Of a stretch of DNA of 8,379 nucleotides, positions 6,320-8,379 are shown in pieces. The number at the start of each line of letters is the position of its first letter. Within the stretch, counting starts at the first letter, position 1. The stretch is taken from NCBI GenBank assembly GCA_031259875.1, contig JAIRKW010000026.1, forward strand, positions 1 through 8,379. Reading direction: 5' to 3'. This DNA comes from Campylobacteraceae bacterium. Its GTDB lineage: Bacteria; Campylobacterota; Campylobacteria; Campylobacterales; Campylobacteraceae. The notes under the pieces were generated by a model, which saw only the letters and a list, made by a program, of their open reading frames with translations, had not been told where the DNA came from and did not search any database. The translations under genes and the position numbers were made by a program.

Positions 6320-6623
6320 AAATAGACTTGATATCTACAAAGATATAGCTATTAATGCGCAAGCAGATAACGGCGAAAAGCTTCAGCAAGAAAAAAATAT
6401 ATCGCTGAAATTTTTGGTTTGGACATATATTGCTATGTTGACAGGTTTTGTACTTTTGCTGCCGATGATTTATATAAAAAATCAGATATATTACCGCAGC
6501 CGTGATATTAGTGCATTATGGAGCGAGTATTCTATCCTTATGGAAGAAAATCGCGATTTAAGACAAAAGATAGAGATTATCCGTTTTAAGCAAAAAGTAT
6601 TAGATACGCTGGAGATAGAGTAA
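6309..6623 (+). CDS. FtsL-like single-pass membrane protein with coiled coil
   Basis: From the GTG at 6309 the product has 104 residues: a polar cytoplasmic segment (1-34), one membrane helix at about 35-56 (FLVWTYIAMLTGFVLLLPMIYI), and a periplasmic helical stretch rich in charged and hydrophobic heptads (ISALWSEYSILMEENRDLRQ and on to the end). Size, topology and position immediately after rsmH match FtsL, which pairs with FtsB and FtsQ in the divisome and helps activate septal wall synthesis. FtsL sequences diverge so far that similarity is weak, so the call rests on architecture and context; a FtsB-type or unrelated small coiled-coil protein is possible. The gene overlaps rsmH by 11 bases and its TAA is directly followed by the rmuC ATG. 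No ftsI follows, unlike the classical dcw order. Confidence 0.65.
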   Translation: MESENRLDIYKDIAINAQADNGEKLQQEKNISLKFLVWTYIAMLTGFVLLLPMIYIKNQIYYRSRDISALWSEYSILMEENRDLRQKIEIIRFKQKVLDTLEIE

Positions 6624-7904
6624 ATGAGTATAGAGAGTATTATCATTGTCGGCATTTTACTTTGCTGTGCGACTGTTTTGATTTTTGTTTATATCAATAT
6701 TAAATACCTTGCTAAAACGCTTGATGAAGAGAGATTTTTAAGGCAGAAGGAGCAAGAAAATATGAGAAGTTTTTGGTATGAAAAGCTTTCATCGTTTGAT
6801 ACCAAACAGCTTCAAAGTGCTAAAGCAGTGCAAGAACAGATAGAAAAAAATGCTGAACTTTTTATCAAAATATCAACCTCTTTGGAAGTAATGCAAAAAA
6901 ATCTGAATATGTTTTTGCATGAAAAGTTGGAAGCTTTAGGAGAAAAAATAAGTTCATCTCTAAAAGAACAACAAATTCAAAGTGCAAAAGATTTTGAGAA
7001 TTTATCCAAAAAAGTTGATGAGAGACTTGAAAAAATTAACGAAAAAGTCGAAAATCGTTTAAAGAGCGGCTTTGAAAATATAGACAAAACTTTTAAAGAG
7101 ATAATAACAGGCATCGCCAAAATCAACCAAGCGCAAAAAACTATAGAAAATTTAAGCGGCGAAGTAGTCTCTTTGCAAAGTATTTTAACCGACAAAAAAA
7201 CGCGCGGAATTTTTGGCGAAGTGCAGTTAAACGCGATACTAAAATCCATTTTTGGCGAGCGAAAAGATTTGTACGATATTCAGTTTACACTTTCGAACTC
7301 AAATATTGCTGACGCCGTTATCAAGGCTCCCGAGCCTGTCGGACTTATCTGCGTGGACTCAAAATTTCCGCTTGAAAATTACAGAAAAATGAGCGAGGAT
7401 AAAAGTTTTCAGAATGATTTTAGAAATGATTTGAAAAAGCATATAAACGACATCGCTTCAAAATATATCATAAAGGGCGAAACTTCAAATTTGGCTGTTT
7501 TGTTTTTGCCGGCTGAGGCTATTTTCGCGGAAATTAACGCTTATCATGAGAGTATTATTGACTATGCGCGGCAAAAAAGCGTTTGGATAGCGTCTCCTAC
7601 GACTCTTATGGCGCTTTTGACTACGATAATGGCGGTCGTAAGAGATATAAAAACCAAAGAGCAGGCTAAAAAAATTCAAGAAGAGCTGATGAAGCTTTCA
7701 AAAAATTTCAAGCTTTACAAAGAGCGGTGGGAACAGCTTTCAAAGCATATAGACACGGTCCACAAAGACGTTAAGGAAATATCCGTAACTACTTCCAAAA
7801 TCTCGGACGAATTTAGCAGGATAGAAAATGTTGAATTTGGCGATGATGCGAAGAGTTTGGAGGAATTTAGCGAGCTTGACGCGGCAAAAATTTCCGAAAT
7901 ATAA
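6624..7904 (+). CDS. rmuC: RmuC family DNA recombination protein
   Basis: RmuC proteins limit inverted-repeat-driven DNA rearrangement in E. coli and are predicted nuclease-like proteins; their exact biochemistry is unsettled. The 426-residue product has an N-terminal membrane helix (about 5-25), a long coiled coil (about 30-185), and the RmuC domain (about 190-380) with KTRGIFGEVQLNAIL (192-206), VDSKFPLENYRK (244-255), VLFLPAEAIFAE (292-303) and WIASPTTLMALL (321-332), followed by another helical tail. The ATG comes directly after the FtsL-like stop codon, and GGAG at 6611-6614 gives a 9-base spacing, so translation is probably coupled. By hand count, GC rises from about 25-30% in most of the coiled-coil half to about 32-48% beyond 7200, with more C- and G-ending codons. 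This may reflect either domain constraint or a recombination join. Confidence 0.93.
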   Translation: MSIESIIIVGILLCCATVLIFVYINIKYLAKTLDEERFLRQKEQENMRSFWYEKLSSFDTKQLQSAKAVQEQIEKNAELFIKISTSLEVMQKNLNMFLHEKLEALGEKISSSLKEQQIQSAKDFENLSKKVDERLEKINEKVENRLKSGFENIDKTFKEIITGIAKINQAQKTIENLSGEVVSLQSILTDKKTRGIFGEVQLNAILKSIFGERKDLYDIQFTLSNSNIADAVIKAPEPVGLICVDSKFPLENYRKMSEDKSFQNDFRNDLKKHINDIASKYIIKGETSNLAVLFLPAEAIFAEINAYHESIIDYARQKSVWIASPTTLMALLTTIMAVVRDIKTKEQAKKIQEELMKLSKNFKLYKERWEQLSKHIDTVHKDVKEISVTTSKISDEFSRIENVEFGDDAKSLEEFSELDAAKISEI

Positions 7905-7913
7905 AACGCTTTC

Positions 7914-8379
7914 ATGAAAAAGATACTTTTGCTGCTCTGCTTTGTGGGTTTTTTGCGGCAAATGCTGAGCATGTGAAGGATTGCGCCGAAAAAAACGCTT
8001 CGGCTTGCCGCAATCAATTATATGAAAACGCGCCTGCTGTGCAAGCTGCTTACAAAAAGGCATGCGGTTTGAAAGATGCTCACAGCTGCTATAAAGTCGG
8101 GCATATGTATCATGAGTATTTATATTATGAAGGCATTAAATCGGATAAGGCGGCGGCGGCGGAATTTTATAAAAAAGCCTGCGATTTGGGAGACGGTAAC
8201 GGTTGTTAGGGGCTTGGCATGATGTATATTGAGGGCATTTATGTGGAGCAAAATTACTCCAAAGCCGTTGAACTTTACGAAAAAGCCTGCGATTTAGGGG
8301 TTGCTGCTTCATGCGTCAAAACTGCCAAATTATACACAGACGGCGAAATCGTAGAGCAAAATTACTCCAAAGTGGTTGA
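7914..8379 (+). pseudogene. Disrupted Hcp-like cysteine-rich Sel1-repeat protein, cut by window edge
   Basis: An ATG nine bases after rmuC opens a signal peptide (MKKILLLLCFVGF), but this frame stops at a TGA at 7974-7976. Adding one T to the T6 run at 7949-7954 restores FFAANAEHVKDC, including an A-N-A signal-peptidase site, and joins the 5' end to the mature frame. That frame then has Sel1-like repeats with four Cx7C disulfide-type pairs (DCAEKNASAC, ACGLKDAHSC, ACDLGDGNGC, ACDLGVAASC), as in Helicobacter cysteine-rich proteins. An in-frame TAG at 8207-8209 breaks the third repeat exactly where the family reads CxxLGxMY; the frame then stays open to the window end. An intact relative would be a secreted periplasmic or extracellular repeat protein mediating protein-protein contacts. 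No convincing ribosome binding site is visible. A sequencing error at either site is possible, so it may be intact in life. Confidence 0.8.
8172..8372 (+). repeat. 108-base (36-codon) tandem repeats in the Sel1 gene
   Basis: AAAAAGCCTGCGATTT occurs at 8172-8187 and 8280-8295, and GAGCAAAATTACTCCAAAG occurs at 8246-8264 and 8354-8372. Both pairs are spaced exactly 108 bases apart, which is 36 codons, the length of one Hcp-type Sel1 unit. Identity at nucleotide level shows fairly recent duplication, or homogenisation between units, and offers a substrate for repeat gain or loss by recombination. Confidence 0.85.

Noticed and set aside
7715..8063. Two long minus-strand frames across the rmuC/Hcp junction
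   Set aside because: They overlap convincing plus-strand coding sequence and show no family features; they are shadows.
8150..8162. (GCG)4 run in the Hcp gene as a variable repeat
   Set aside because: It encodes a short alanine run in a Sel1 helix, and a length of four triplets is too short to suggest contingency-locus behaviour.
8207..8209. TAG as a recoded codon in the Hcp gene
   Set aside because: Nothing in the window suggests amber recoding, and the gene also carries a frameshift, so a simple nonsense mutation or a sequencing error is more likely.

Overview
This window looks like core chromosome of a low-GC Campylobacterota (Epsilonproteobacteria) bacterium, plausibly from the Sulfurimonas/Helicobacteraceae side of the phylum. 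The reasons are the gene set (a PpiD/SurA-like chaperone, ftsA and ftsZ next to a divergent rsmH and an FtsL-like gene), the AT-rich coding style, promoters with a good -10 box but TTTTAA runs at 10-bp period in place of a -35 box, and a Helicobacter-type cysteine-rich Sel1 (Hcp) protein. From memory, Campylobacter jejuni has a similar rsmH / PpiD-like / ftsA / ftsZ neighbourhood. No genus can be fixed from this sequence alone.

Layout. Positions 1-616 are AT-rich and gene-free, with a stem-loop just after ftsZ and one pair of related short repeats. Positions 617-4582 carry, on the minus strand, a tight operon transcribed PpiD-like chaperone -> ftsA -> ftsZ, with a 1-base overlap and then a 7-base gap. 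It has its own candidate promoter at about 4620-4656. Positions 4742-5314 (minus) hold a class II aldolase/adducin-fold protein whose metal-binding histidines all appear to be replaced. Positions 5315-5383 are a short divergent promoter region. From 5384 the plus strand carries rsmH (TTG start), an FtsL-like membrane/coiled-coil gene overlapping it, and rmuC starting immediately after. Last comes an Hcp/Sel1-repeat gene that is broken twice and runs off the right edge.

How the genes fit together. FtsZ forms the division ring and FtsA tethers it to the membrane. The PpiD-like protein probably chaperones envelope proteins at the outer face of the inner membrane. RsmH methylates 16S rRNA and classically sits in the dcw cluster just before ftsL, as it does here. 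The window is therefore a split, rearranged dcw (division and cell wall) cluster in two divergent arms; mraZ, ftsI, murE and other usual members are absent. RmuC, linked to limiting DNA rearrangement, is attached to the second arm.

No clearly new defence, mobile or CRISPR-like system is visible. The points most worth a second look are the apparently non-catalytic aldolase-fold protein between the two division arms, the small FtsL candidate, the doubly disrupted Hcp gene whose reading frame is restored by one T, and the organised promoter in front of the chaperone-ftsA-ftsZ operon.
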